Origin: Coniella vitis
Taxonomy: Eukaryota; Ascomycota; Sordariomycetes; Diaporthales; Schizoparmaceae
Assembly: GCA_011317545.1 (NCBI GenBank)
Contig: WUJK01000003.1
Location: 3,906,001 to 3,970,000 of the forward strand
Direction of reading: 5' to 3'
Length of the DNA stretch: 64,000 nucleotides
Below, piece after piece: positions 21,307 through 32,064 of the stretch. Position 1 is the stretch's first letter. Each line of letters opens with the position of its first letter. Below the pieces are notes generated by a model, which worked only from the letters and a program-made list of their open reading frames with translations, did not search any database and was not told where the DNA came from. The translations under genes and the position numbers were made by a program.

Positions 21307-22938
21307 CTACTCCACATCCACAAGCTGCTGCTGGCCTTGCTCTGGTCTGCGGTGGCTTTTAGCAACATCTCCATCATTCGCGGCCGGCGATAGCTGGTTT
21401 TCCAGCTCATCATACGGCCCAACCATCCCGCCGCGGGTTCTGGGCTTGTCCCGCGTCTCCAATGGAACAGACATGGTGACTGGCTTGTTCGCTGCTGGCT
21501 CGGCTGTCCGTCTATGGCTGGCAGCGCTCAAGTCTGCGGCATTCGCTGCCAGACTTGCATTGGTATGCAAGTTTGCTCTTGCCTGATGGCGTCGGCTGCG
21601 CGGGCCCCCACGCGTCCTCTCGTGCATGATTGGAGTCTGTGGCTGGTGGTGGCTGGATCGTGCGGTTCGTTCTACATCCAAGGAGCGGTGGCGCATCAAT
21701 GGTAATGATGACAATAGAGCGGCAGTGTGTGCGCTGTGCCTCGGCTTCGACATTTCGCGCAACAAACTCTGTTGGCGGTCGTCGTCGTTGTTGTCCACCA
21801 GCGCTGGGCTGTTGCCAGTCAAGAGCGCTGCAATGCGGCTTTGCACGACGCTGACGTCTGCGGATGAAGATCGCCGGTGGTGGTGATGGTGCGGTGAGAG
21901 CTGGGTCTGGTGAGCAAGAGCGGCTTCCTCGGCTTCCTCTGCATGCGCCAGCAGTCCCTCCTTTGCGAGGGGAAGAGCCACATTGAGCGTGTTATTGTTG
22001 TCATTGATCAGGCGCGTACTCGGATTGATGCCCAGGTCTTCCCCCAGCAGCTCGTTCATCACAAAGAGATTGTACCACAGAGGCAGCGTCTTCAACCCGA
22101 CCTCGCGCAAACCCTCTAGAGTCGTAGGCATGCGATGCGTGTAGCGGCATTCGAGCCCCCATTTGCACGTCCCGTGGTGGCACCAGTGACGACAGTACGT
22201 GTTGCTGCTGCTGCTGCTGCTGCTGCTGTTGTTGTTGTTGATGATCATGCTATTGTTATTGTCCCGCTGCTCATGCTCCTCTGTCGAATGTGGAGGTACG
22301 AGAGGAGGTATGCAAGACTTGTTCTTGGCTATATTGCGAGTGTTGTTGTGTCGAGGAGCAAGAGTTGGGTCAAGACATGACGCCAACGGCGCCACAGGCC
22401 TCCTGCTCTGTTGTGGTATACCATGTCGGCTCTTCTGCTGCTTCTGCTTGGGGTTTTTAGAGGCTTTGGTCTTGTGCTGGATCAGAGTTGTTGTGCTTGA
22501 AGGTAATGCGCTGCCGCTCTCTTGGGCAGCGTTACATATGCTCTCTGGGACCATTGCCTTCTTCGCCTTTGCCTGAGCCCTTGTAAGACGGGCTGGCGGG
22601 TGCTCTCTTGTCCCTGAGGCCTTGTTTGGTTGCTGCACTAGTTTTGGCTCCATCGAGCCAACGTTTTGCTCCCCATCCTCCTCCTGCTCCTCCTCCGCAC
22701 CCTGCAGGATACTCTGAATAACATCATGTCGAAGAGACGCCTCATAGCAGCTTCCCTCTGACTTGACCAAAACCCCGAGATTTGTCAGCCCCGCTGCGTG
22801 TTCCGCGTCGAGCTCACGGGGTGCACCCGCCAGTCGGATCCAGTCAGGGAGCTCGTCGGTGGCTATGAGCGGGACGAAAGTATCCTGGTGGTTCTGGTCG
22901 CCGGGACGGACAATGAAGTGCTGCGGACTTGCGTACAT
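21307..22938 (-). CDS. CCCH zinc finger protein, single finger
   Basis: This is a putative RNA-binding protein of 543 residues in one exon, conserved only in part. The N-terminal 80 residues look ordered (MYASPQHFIVRPGDQN, ATDELPDWIRLAG). They are followed by a basic, disordered region. One C-x8-C-x5-C-x3-H finger (CRHWCHHGTCKWGLECRYTH) lies near residues 247-267, directly followed by the ordered stretch LREVGLKTLPLWY. Immediately before the finger is a Ser/Asn run coded by a triplet repeat. The remainder is Ser/His/Arg-rich with an HHHHH stretch and a disordered tail. One finger suggests RNA or protein binding rather than multi-finger RNA decay factors. Function unknown; the start is the first ATG of the frame. 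Confidence 0.8.
   Translation of the reverse strand: MYASPQHFIVRPGDQNHQDTFVPLIATDELPDWIRLAGAPRELDAEHAAGLTNLGVLVKSEGSCYEASLRHDVIQSILQGAEEEQEEDGEQNVGSMEPKLVQQPNKASGTREHPPARLTRAQAKAKKAMVPESICNAAQESGSALPSSTTTLIQHKTKASKNPKQKQQKSRHGIPQQSRRPVAPLASCLDPTLAPRHNNTRNIAKNKSCIPPLVPPHSTEEHEQRDNNNSMIINNNNSSSSSSSSNTYCRHWCHHGTCKWGLECRYTHRMPTTLEGLREVGLKTLPLWYNLFVMNELLGEDLGINPSTRLINDNNNTLNVALPLAKEGLLAHAEEAEEAALAHQTQLSPHHHHHRRSSSADVSVVQSRIAALLTGNSPALVDNNDDDRQQSLLREMSKPRHSAHTAALLSSLPLMRHRSLDVERTARSSHHQPQTPIMHERTRGGPRSRRHQARANLHTNASLAANAADLSAASHRRTAEPAANKPVTMSVPLETRDKPRTRGGMVGPYDELENQLSPAANDGDVAKSHRRPEQGQQQLVDVE
22199..22240. repeat. CTG/TTG trinucleotide microsatellite inside the CCCH gene
   Basis: About eight CTG triplets followed by four TTG triplets lie in the coding frame, read on the minus strand as Asn then Ser codons just before the zinc finger. 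Such tracts vary in length between strains. Confidence 0.85.
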
Positions 22939-23339
22939 GGTAGCGTTGACGATGACCCGGCGAGGACGGTAAGATGAATGATTGTGTGTGTTGTGACGGT
23001 TATATTGTTCCGTGATCTGGCTGGCTATGTAGGTGGCTGTGTGTGCGTCTGTGCCTGTGTCGTGGAGAGAACTGGGGCTTTCGCCAAGGGGTGTCTTGAA
23101 TTTGCACAGATATACGTTTTCCGCTTACGGTATAGACAAGTAGTTACTTGCGTTCCTGGCTGCTTTTTTGTTTTCTCTTGTGGAGAGCATTTGCTTGTTT
23201 GTACCGTCATGGCAAGAGTGGACAAACAAAGCATATCTTTTTCCCCATCTCACCAAATTATCAAACCATCATGTGGACTCTTGACGGCACTGCTGAATAT
23301 GGACATGTAGCCACTGTTCTATTCCGCTACCCAAGACAT
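22939..23339. other. Short intergenic, CCCH promoter and TBCE 3' end
   Basis: Nothing recognisable. The 110-codon plus-strand frame is cysteine- and valine-rich translation of GT-rich sequence and is not called. Confidence 0.5.
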
Positions 23340-25457
23340 CTATCGCGGCTCAACTCTAATTGACACATCAAGCCCGTCGACGCAGAATCCAAAATGCCGA
23401 GGAGAATCAGTGAGTTCCACCTCACGCTTGATCCATCTGCCGGTCTTGTTGTTTGCTCTCTGTGTAACCTCACCGTCGTCGTCTGTATTTGCTTCCTTCC
23501 CGGTGGCTCTTTTGTCATCCTCTCCCTGCTGCTGCTCTTCCAGTTTGTCTTCTTCTTCGCCCTCGTCGTCACTGCTATCGCTGGGCGCTTCGTCGAAACC
23601 TGCGACGGGATCCCACTCTCCCGTCTCCCAAATCAAGCGCAGTTTGAGCGGTGCATAGCCAAACAGTTTCCCTGCAATACCCTTGACGGCGTAAATGTCA
23701 AGCGATTTGGGAATTTGTACACTGCGCTTGCTGTCTTGCTTGTTTGCCTCACCTTGCTTGCTTCGGTCTCCGGCATCCCGACGTATCTCACCATCCTGTC
23801 CAGCCCAATTTCCGCCCTTCGCAGTGTCAGACAAACGAGCAAAAGTGGAAGGACAGAACCGAAACGAAACATTCACCAGCCGCGCTTCGAGAAATGCAGG
23901 GTTCAATTCTTGGCGGCGATTGACGACAGGCTCGCCGTACAACTCGCACAGCTGGGCGTAGCGGCGATGCTGCGCGAGGACGGCGGCCTCGGCGGCGGCC
24001 GTGTCGGGCACGGCGGAGAGCTGGCGGCCGATGCGCGAGAGGTAAAACATTTCGGCGTTTGTGCGGTCATCTGGGGTGATGGTGCTGTAATTAAGGGACT
24101 TGAGGGCTGCCAGTCGGCCAACGGTGAGCATGTAGGCTTCTTCGGTCACGGTGGTGGTAGTGGTGGTAGTAGTGGCGGCGGAGTTGCCTGTAGGGTCGAC
24201 GATAAGGGAGGGATTGTCATAGATGGGGTTGTGGGAGAGGCGGAGAGAGGTAAGGCCTGGAAAAACATCTGGAAGGGCGTCGACAAAGGTCCAACTGGTG
24301 ATTTTGTTGTACGATATGTCGACATAGGCGAGGGACGGGCTGAAGACTGGTCGTGGCTCGGTTGGACCTGAGGATAAGGCTGAAATGTTGTTGCCCTTTA
24401 GGTGTAGGTTGCGCAGGTGAGTTGCGGCTGTTAGGCTGGCGAGGTCGGAAAGGGAGATAAAGTTGTTGAATTCCAGATGAACAGAGACCAGCCTATTGGT
24501 GATTGCTGATGCTGGCATGGGTGAGAGTCGCATAAGTTGGTTTGAATTTGCATAGAGCATTGCGAGGTTGGGGAATTTGGACGCAATATGACAGATATCG
24601 TGCCATTGCAAGAGGTTTTCTTCCAAGCCGAGCTCTTTGATACCCTGGAACGCTGCCTCGACGTCTTGCGATGAGTCCGCCTCGAGGGTGTTCAAGAATC
24701 GGTTGCCACTGTTATGTACAAGCTGGTCAGCAGAAGACTGGTGAAAACAAGTGATGCATCGCCAAGCAGAATAATCACCTCCACTCACTTTAGCTTCAGA
24801 CTTCGCAGGTCTGGCAGACTGGCACAAATGTCCACGACTGGGCCCAGCTCGGTCAAGAGATTACGACTGAGGTCCAACTCAATCACCTTTGGGCACACAT
24901 CACGAATGGGTCTCTCGTCCTGCTGCTGGCCACGCTTTACCGCCGTGGCCGCATCAATGCGCATTCCATCCAGAATGACATACTTGAGCTCGCTCAGCTG
25001 AGCCTGCTGTTTACGAATCTTGTCGAAGCCAATCTCTTCGGCTACCTTGCCCGAGATGACAATTTGCGGGCCCGACGGGATGGGTTGGTGGTCTGCCGTC
25101 ACCTCGGACGCATACTTTGCCCGAAGCGCTTCGAGAAACGTCCGCGGCGCGTCTGCAGGTCGCGTGGGCCGCACGAAGGAAGCTGCCGTCGGTGATTTGG
25201 AGAGAGCTGGAAGAGTTATATGTGAGCATAGCTGACAGAGGCTTGCTTCTAATCATGGAAGGCGCATATCAGGTCTTACTGGTGAAATATCGCGTGCCCT
25301 TGTTGGATCCATCGTGTTTGCCCCTTGATGGCTCATCCCATTCGACGCCCAGCCAGTCTCCGGTGGTGCCGCTGACCTGACCTATGTAGCGAATGGTGCA
25401 CAGAGCGTTTCCGTAAGAGAGGCGCTGTCCCACACTATACTCGCTGTTTTGTGGCAT
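23340..25457 (-). CDS. TBCE: Tubulin-folding cofactor E (TBCE, yeast Pac2)
   Basis: TBCE takes part in alpha-tubulin folding and in heterodimer assembly and disassembly. Exons are 25280-25457, 24789-25206 and 23340-24708, which sum to 1965 nt and 654 residues. The N-terminal CAP-Gly domain (residues 8 to about 70) has the signature GTTGDWLGVEWDEPSRGKHDG. Leucine-rich repeats follow (ELDLSRNLLTELGPVVDICA, LKELGLEEN-like units, HLEFNNFISLSDLASL). A ubiquitin-like C-terminal domain ends in FGFCVDGLDVSIRVEPR. It contains an unusually long acidic insertion rich in Asp, Glu, Gln and Lys, as well as a threonine run. Introns are GTAAGA...TTCCAG and GTGAGT...AACAG. The domain order matches TBCE. Strand and spacing are the same as the genes on both sides, but nothing suggests co-regulation. 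Confidence 0.94.
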
Positions 25458-25812
25458 TTTGCAGCCTTGTCGTACTTGTGGTGTTGAGGTGTGAAGGATT
25501 GTGCGAGGCTATTCAAAGACCCAGGCACTGGCGCACTTTAGGCGCCCAGTCCGGGGTGTTCCAGTGGGTGCATAGGCTCACAGGGCCCTCAACAGGCAGT
25601 GCAGCTCCCTGTAGGACATCTGCCGAATCAGCCTGATTGTTTCCTGTGACTATCACCGTTGGCTTGGAAACCAGCGTTCTTTTAAAGCAACTCAAACGTA
25701 CACTTACAGATCTCTCATTGTCTTGAAGATGCAATGAGAGTGTATTTAGAGTAAATAATGGCTGTATTCAAAGTACAAACTGATTTAAAACGCGACGCAT
25801 GGAATAAACCTT
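25458..25812. other. Short intergenic, TBCE promoter and dehydratase 3' end
   Basis: No gene. Contains the TBCE leader and, toward 25813, the 3' end of the dehydratase transcript. Confidence 0.5.
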
Positions 25813-26884
25813 TTACAGCTTGCTTTTAACCGACTCGACAACCTTGACAAGAGCGCGGCCATTGCTCAAGCACACTTTCTTGCCCTCGACGCTTGTGACG
25901 AAACGAACTTCCTCATAGCCGTCCTTGATCTCGCCAGTCCTCCATACGTTGGTCACCAGCTTGTCACCAGGCAGGACAGGACTGGCAAACCGTGCCTGGA
26001 ACTCCTTGAGATTCTTGGGATCACTGCCGCCAATGTTCCTCAGCAGACCGTGGCAGGTAGAGTTGAACGAGAAGAGACCGTGCATAATGTCACCGCCAAA
26101 ACCCATCTTCTTGCCTGGCACGGGGTCGGCGTGCAGGGGGTTGTAATCGCCATTCAGCCGGTACAGCAATGCCGTCTCGCGCTGCGTCTGCACCTCAAAC
26201 GTCACATCAGGCTTCTTGTCCTTGGGTGGCGGGAAGTTCTCGGTCGCCGGGCCTTTAGGACCGCTCCAATTGCCCTGGCCCACAAAGAAGGAGCTACCAA
26301 TGGCGCGAAAATACACGTCGCCTGTGTTGGCATTGACCAGCTCCTGCTGGATCTCGAGAACGGAGCCTGGACGGCCCTTGTCGTAGACGCCCAGCACCTT
26401 GGATCGAACCTCGAATTTGTGGCCCTCAGAAGTGGTGGGCAGAGGCTTGAGGAATTGCACCAGACGCTGGCCGTCGACGACGCGGGTGTGGTCAAACTCG
26501 GGGACGTTGGGAATCTTGACGGCCTTTTGGGCGGCGTAGAAATCGATCACTTCTTGAGTGGTGCCCTTGAATGCTGCTAGGGCGTTAGCTACGCGGTTCC
26601 GCAGGGTTCGTCGAGGCTGATGGCTGGTGTAATTAAGCCGTCCATGGTACTCACGCAAGATGACGGGATATGTTGGGAAGACGGCAAAGTCGGGGTGTAG
26701 TTCCTAAGGCAGTTAGCGCTTTGTGTTCGACACAGCGCAGTGTTTAGCGGCTATGGCTACTCACATAGAGGAAGTGAAGTTCATCAGCCTTGCAACCAAT
26801 GCTGTTGGCAAAGAGGAGGGCATCACGCTTCAGCCACGAGACGGCTTGAGGAGGGTACTCGAAACCAACACCGGGGCCGCTCAT
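25813..26884 (-). CDS. Peroxisomal MaoC-like dehydratase (hydratase 2 type) with SKL terminus
   Basis: This is a hot-dog-fold enoyl-CoA hydratase 2 type enzyme that would hydrate trans-2-enoyl-CoA to the 3R-hydroxyacyl-CoA in peroxisomal fatty-acid oxidation. Exons are 26765-26884, 26655-26703 and 25813 to 26573 or 26576. The last acceptor is a tandem AGCAG, so the protein has 309 or 310 residues. It begins MSGPGVGFEYPPQAVSW. The second hot-dog domain holds the catalytic signature YRLNGDYNPLHADP near residue 200, with the Asp-His pair, followed by GGDIMHGLFSFN. The last three residues, SKL, are a perfect PTS1 signal for import by PEX5, which is encoded in this window. Exact acyl-CoA preference cannot be read from sequence. 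Confidence 0.92.
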
Positions 26885-27942
26885 GATGGTTGATTGGAAA
26901 GGTACAAGCTACAGAAATGTAAAGAATGGGGAGCCTGGACAAACAGAGAGATGCGCAAGAGAGACGCGTACACGCAAGAAGCACAAATGAAGACAGACAA
27001 TAACTACAATCTGGGCTGAATGCGGATTAGATGTTTCTGCACCGATCTGTAAACGCAATGGCTCTCCGCCCACAGGAGCCGAGGTCTACAGTACGGGCTT
27101 CCCCTCAGTTGGTTGACCCTTGCAAAATGTGGGGTTTTGTGGAGATGGACCAACGCATGTTGCTGGAACACATGCTACTGTACTATCTCCGGGCGCCTAA
27201 ACTGAGGCCAGCAGATACTTTGGCTGTTTGGGTAATGGTGCCCGCTTAATTGCATATTCTTCATTTACTTTATTGTGCATCATATATAGCAGGTACATAG
27301 CATAGTAGTAGGTCTCTCCCGCTCCCCGTTTTGCAACCTGTGCCTGGGAAATAATGTGCTGAACACACCATTTTTCTATATTTGCAGGTGTTTTCGAGAC
27401 TGCATTTGCTCTCTTTCTACTTTTTGGACACAAATCGCAGTCAAACGCCGCTACTGTTGTGCAACTTGCTGCAAAGAAGAAGAGAAGAAATACATAGTAT
27501 ACTATGTAGCTGAGATGCCACCTAGCTTAGGATATTCCCCTGGGGATGGGCCCCGCATAGCATTCAAGAGGCCATTTTGAAAACTTTGATTTCTGGTTTG
27601 GCAATGCCTTTCACCGATTGCCCATTGCTGTCGTTGCGCCTCAACTACCAACGTCTACGGAGCAGCATATCGGCTTGGCTCACCCTGAGCCCGGACTCTG
27701 AGCGGAGCCGACACGCCGACTCAGGCTGCCACCCTGAATGCACTGATCTTATCAGCCCCGCCAAAAAGTTGCTGTCGCACCCTGCAACCAGGCTCGTCTT
27801 CTGCGGCGGCTGCCCTTCGTCGAATCCCCGGCCTCCACCTTCACCAACGCCTTCGACGTTGCCTTTGCCTTCCCCAGCCCATCCCAAAGCCAACCGCGCA
27901 ACGATTCTGCCAAGCCGATTGCGTACTATCGAGCCCATCGCC
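26885..27942. other. Intergenic: divergent promoter region with an 18-nt palindrome
   Basis: It holds the leaders of the dehydratase (minus) and of the next gene (plus). A CCGAGG (CCTCGG on the coding strand of the dehydratase) lies at 27079-27084, about 195 bases upstream of its start. The perfect palindrome TACATAGTATACTATGTA spans 27491-27508. The open frame beginning at 27577 runs into the next gene but is probably untranslated leader. Confidence 0.55.
27079..27084 (-). promoter_or_regulatory. CCTCGG site upstream of the peroxisomal dehydratase
   Basis: On the minus strand this reads CCTCGG, the FarA/FarB core hexamer, about 195 bases before the dehydratase ATG. The same hexamer appears twice before PEX5. 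It is suggestive only, since a hexamer is common by chance. Confidence 0.3.
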
Positions 27943-29259
27943 ATGGTAAAGAAGTCGCCAAGTGAGGTCTCCGGCAGGCCAGACAAAGGTGTATCCGACG
28001 TGCGCTACAAGTCCACAGCGAAGCGCGCTTCCTTCCTGTCGCAATTCACATCACGCCGAGCCACAAACAAGCCTCTCCAACATGCCGCGCCACTGACCAA
28101 GGATGACCAACGCATCGCTGCGAACAAGACTGCGCGCCTCATTGACAGCCGCTGCCAACTCGACAAGGCTCTGCAAGCCGAATCCACCAGGGACATACAG
28201 AATTTTTCCGACGACGATCGAGTAGAGCGAGGCAGACTGCTGGCCAAAAATACGAAGCTAGAAAAGAATGAGGAGAAACATCTTCGGAACCTGGTCAAGG
28301 CACGGAAAGAGAGCAAGAGGCTGTATGGTCGTGACCCTACGCCCCAGCGCGCAGGCATTCTTGACTTTACGGAAGACCTGTTGCGCCAGTTCAAGCGCCA
28401 TCTTGTTCCTTCCCTGAACGCACGCGACAGCCTGCTTCAATGCTTGGAAAGAGCCTTTGAGCATCCCGATGACAATTCTTCTTTCAGGCCAAACGCCGAT
28501 CAAGACGGTGATTGCGACGCGCTCAAGCCTTCCGAGTCTGCTTCTCAAGCCCAAGCCAACAAACCAAAAGTCGTCTCAGACGATGCTTTACTCACGAATG
28601 GCGGTCAATCTCCGCCTAGCATAGATTGTTCACTCGAGAACCCTGTCGTCAAGGACCAGTTCCCAAAGAGAAAGCTCGACCAAGATCCACCACTTGCGAC
28701 ATCTGAAAAGAAGAAACAGAAGATTGCCAAGTCCGAGGCGACACAAGTACGTGCACAACAAATGGCAACGTCAGAACTGCCCACCCCAGATGATACTGCC
28801 TCGTCTGTTTCGTCCAACGAAGACAGCGGACTCGACAAGTCTGGAAAATATGGGGCAAACACTGGCACATCCGGGCCCAAGCAGCCACAGTCTGTTGTCC
28901 AACCCAACAAAGAAAGTAACAAGGATGACAATGCTTCCAAGGGCAAGGGCAAGATTGGCACTCTACCTACCATCGAACCATGGTACATGGGTCATGCCAG
29001 GGCGATGATGGAACCCGACTTCAACGATTGTGTTTTTTACCGAGCCAGAAAGAAGCAGCGTAGGGGACCAGTTAAGGACTATGCTGTGAGCGGCGCTCTC
29101 GTCATCAACGCCGAGCTCCTCACACCCCCTCCGTCAGCCTCTTCTTCCTCATCCGAGGGCTCGAAGCAGTCGCATGGGCACAACCGTCAGAACCGCCCTC
29201 ATGGTAGAGACAACAAGCATCGGCACAGAAAGGGCCGTAAATTTCGTGGCGGTCACTAG
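27943..29259 (+). CDS. Unrecognised basic protein, probably nuclear
   Basis: I do not recognise this gene. The open frame extends from 27577, but the first 122 codons read like leader. The ATG at 27943 sits in an excellent context (CGCCATGG), so I start there: 438 residues, one exon. The N-terminal third is basic and helical, with a charged coiled coil (RGRLLAKNTKLEKNEEKHL) and a short ordered-looking segment GILDFTEDLLRQFKRHL. The middle is Ser/Lys/Pro-rich and disordered with possible nuclear signals (EKKKQKIAK). A second ordered segment, PWYMGHARAMMEPDFNDCVF, precedes RARKKQRRG and a His/Arg/Lys/Gly-rich end (KHRHRKGRKFRGGH). The two short ordered segments suggest a conserved but uncharacterised fungal protein. 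Nuclear location is an inference. Confidence 0.7.
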   Translation: MVKKSPSEVSGRPDKGVSDVRYKSTAKRASFLSQFTSRRATNKPLQHAAPLTKDDQRIAANKTARLIDSRCQLDKALQAESTRDIQNFSDDDRVERGRLLAKNTKLEKNEEKHLRNLVKARKESKRLYGRDPTPQRAGILDFTEDLLRQFKRHLVPSLNARDSLLQCLERAFEHPDDNSSFRPNADQDGDCDALKPSESASQAQANKPKVVSDDALLTNGGQSPPSIDCSLENPVVKDQFPKRKLDQDPPLATSEKKKQKIAKSEATQVRAQQMATSELPTPDDTASSVSSNEDSGLDKSGKYGANTGTSGPKQPQSVVQPNKESNKDDNASKGKGKIGTLPTIEPWYMGHARAMMEPDFNDCVFYRARKKQRRGPVKDYAVSGALVINAELLTPPPSASSSSSEGSKQSHGHNRQNRPHGRDNKHRHRKGRKFRGGH

Positions 29260-32064
29260 CATGGCCTATCGAGCGCTCCAGGCATAGGCTGCGAGGCTCA
29301 CTCACCGCTTGGGCACACATCCTAGCAGGAGTCCTCGAATTCGTGTGAGCATACGCATTCAGACTTGTTTAGACCTATGCTTATAGGCGTCACTCGTGTT
29401 GGACATTCCTGTAACGTCAGGTCAGGAAGTCATGGTACGTCAACGCCGCCGAGTCAGGCAGGAGTTTGTGTTTCCAGAAACCGCCAGCTTTTTGCTCCTG
29501 TGGAGGCGGTCTTTAATGACCCCCACAGCCGTGATGGACGTACCTGTGGCGGTATTTTGAGACGTTATCTCTTACCTTGCAGTTTATCGGGTTGATCAAG
29601 GACATATTTGCATAGTCCTACACAGCATGGACTTGGATTTCATACTTGCATTGTTGGGCATCGGAGTTCTGGGTGCATGGAGGAGAACGGCGGCTCCTTT
29701 CAATATTACGCTGCTTACTGGCAGGAATCATGGCTCTCTTGAACATGAAACTTTTGCAATGGGATAGGATCACTGGATTTATGAAACTAGAGGTTACATA
29801 TCACACAGTCAGGCAGTATCTTGCTGATAATTCTACCCAGTCGATCCCTGTTTGTTCATGTTTACAACTAGCTTCCGATACAAGTCTACCTTGCGAGCCC
29901 ACATCCTCTTGGCATGTGCCACTGCATGGGAGCCGTGAGGGAATAAATCAGTGGACAATTGTTGATACACATATTCTAATACAGATTCGACGAGAAAGCA
30001 AGCTCAAGCAGGCAAGCTCTGCTCATCATGTTGACCACACTCCATCAGATCAGAGGATCAGAGAAGAATGCTCACTACATGAACATTACATGCATAGTTG
30101 AGTCGCAACCGGCTAATAAGTGCGCCCGCATTCTTTCCCTCTGCACTTCACCCACCCTCTCCTCCCCTAGCCGCCCTGCCCCCCCTTCCCAAGGCCCAAC
30201 CCGATAGATAGAGAGGAATGAGGAGAGATCGGACGAATAGACTGTTGTTGGGTGTCGATACATTGAGATGTGCTTATAATGCCCAATCTTGCCTCCTTCG
30301 GACAGTCACAGTAGTAGTATCACCTCAGCGGCGCCTAGTAACACCAGCGCCACTGCTGTGGAAGATGTGTTTCTTGTCTATATAGGTACACTGTGTTGTT
30401 CACAATTACGATACATGGCACGATTCTTCTAGAGTGCTACTTTGCCGGGATGAAGGACGACCCAAGATCTTGGCTCTTTCGTTTTCTCCTGACTTGTTCG
30501 TTAGCACAGGTCGATCAGCCACTGGCTTGCTTTCAAGCAGCCTGACAAAAAAAGAAAGGCATAGTTATGTATTAGGTTTGCTTATTCGAGGTGTCGAACA
30601 GCACTGTATTAGTCTGAGCAGCAGGAGAGATCTCATATTATAACACCGCCTCGTTCCCCAGCAACCTTCTCCACCACTTCCCATTGGGGTCGGCCTGGGG
30701 GTCTTTGCTCTTCCTCAATTTTAGATTTAGGTTTGTGGTTGTAGTTGTGTTGCGTGGCTGAGTATTGTTGGGGTTGTTGTCGATCTGCCATTCCACGTCT
30801 TCTGGGCCAGGTCACATTGTCAGCCGTCTTTTTTGACTGGATCCACGAGGATGAGATCTCTTGTGACGGAGCCGGGGGAGGGGGGAAGTGGGGGATGGAT
30901 GATCTGGATGTATCCTTTATGTGAGTTCGAATTGACGAGTAATTATATGGTACCATTATTACTTAACGCTTATTTTTGGTTTGCTAATTAACATAACAGC
31001 CTGCTTAGTATACAGCTCTTCCGCATCGTCGTCAAGACCTGACCGGTTTATTTGACAGTTCAATCATAATGTACTTTTCCCCCATCAAACCACATCCTTT
31101 GCTCTCAAATAACACACTGAATACTAATCTTAATCCCTCCTCTTCCATAACTATCTCTCGCACACCTGATCCTCTATTATGCTCCCACTTAATGTCGGCC
31201 CGGCAGGTCTCGCAGATCACTCCCCCTCCCGCTCGACCACGCCACAATCGTCTGCGGTTTGTGAATGGATGAATATGTAGATGGATGGATGGGGCCGGCC
31301 GGGCGGGCTGGCGGGCTGAATAGTTGGTTGGTTGGTTGGTGGTTGGTCGACTGGTCGGTATTGGACTCCGGGCGCTCGCCTCGTTCGCCTTAGCTTCTCT
31401 CCATCAGATAACCCAGGAAGTCTATCAAACGCCAAGCACTGCTTTGGTTCCATTAACCCAAAGTAGGTGTTGGCGGTACATACTCTCAGGTGCTTTACTA
31501 CCGTCACAATGTCGTATAACGAGGTACCTGTGGTGGAAAGGACCACCACACCACCACATGCGCACCCAGCCGATAGAACAGGGGAACCGCAAAAGGGCCA
31601 AGCCCCCGAGTGGGCAGATGACAAGGTGCAGAGACTGGAATCTAGGCGCTGTTCCTTGGCCCTACTGCCACTTGTGCTGCTCAGGTCATACCGGTCCTAT
31701 GCGGCAGGATCAAGATGGATGGATGGGTAGATGGTGTGGTTGTCCCCCCCCCCCCTTCCCCTCAAGCAGCGCCCTTTTACTCGCTCCCTCTCCCACGCGG
31801 GGTCGTGTGTGATCATTCCGGGTTGGATATGGTTTGAGGAGGACAGTAGTCGGAATCGACAATGTGAGGTTTTCAGTAGGGTAGGAAAAGGGTATTTAAA
31901 GCGTGTTGATTTTCTCTGGGTTGCTATCTTATTGCTCTCTGCCATCCCCCAAGACTCTGGCTTCTCAACCGAGACAACTTAAATTTTACAAAAATTAATA
32001 TAAAATAAAAGAATAATCTCTCCACCCTTCTACTAACTTTGAACTCTTCACTTCTAACGCAACA
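29260..32064. other. Long intergenic region upstream of the metallothionein-like gene
   Basis: 2.8 kb without a supportable gene. It contains small low-complexity tracts: GGAT and GGTT runs near 31270-31345, GATG runs near 31712-31728, and C12 at 31744-31755. A 75-codon frame starting at an ATG at 31509 has a reasonable start context but no homology I can name. The last 200 bases are the promoter of the metallothionein-like gene. Confidence 0.5.
31893..31900 (+). promoter_or_regulatory. TATA-type element (TATTTAAA) of the metallothionein-like gene
   Basis: TATTTAAA lies 165 bases before the ATG at 32065, a distance that allows a transcription start around 31930-31960 and a leader of about 100 bases. 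TATA elements are usual in strongly inducible fungal stress genes. Confidence 0.45.

Noticed and set aside
13864..29259. Possible secondary-metabolite gene cluster (methyltransferase-like, reductase, dehydratase and regulator-like genes close together)
   Set aside because: No polyketide, peptide or terpene synthase is present, and the genes are known single-copy housekeeping families separated by unrelated ones.
31509..31733. 75-codon plus-strand frame beginning MSYNEVPVVE
   Set aside because: The start context is acceptable, but the second half is low-complexity, no splice model improves it and I cannot relate it to any family.
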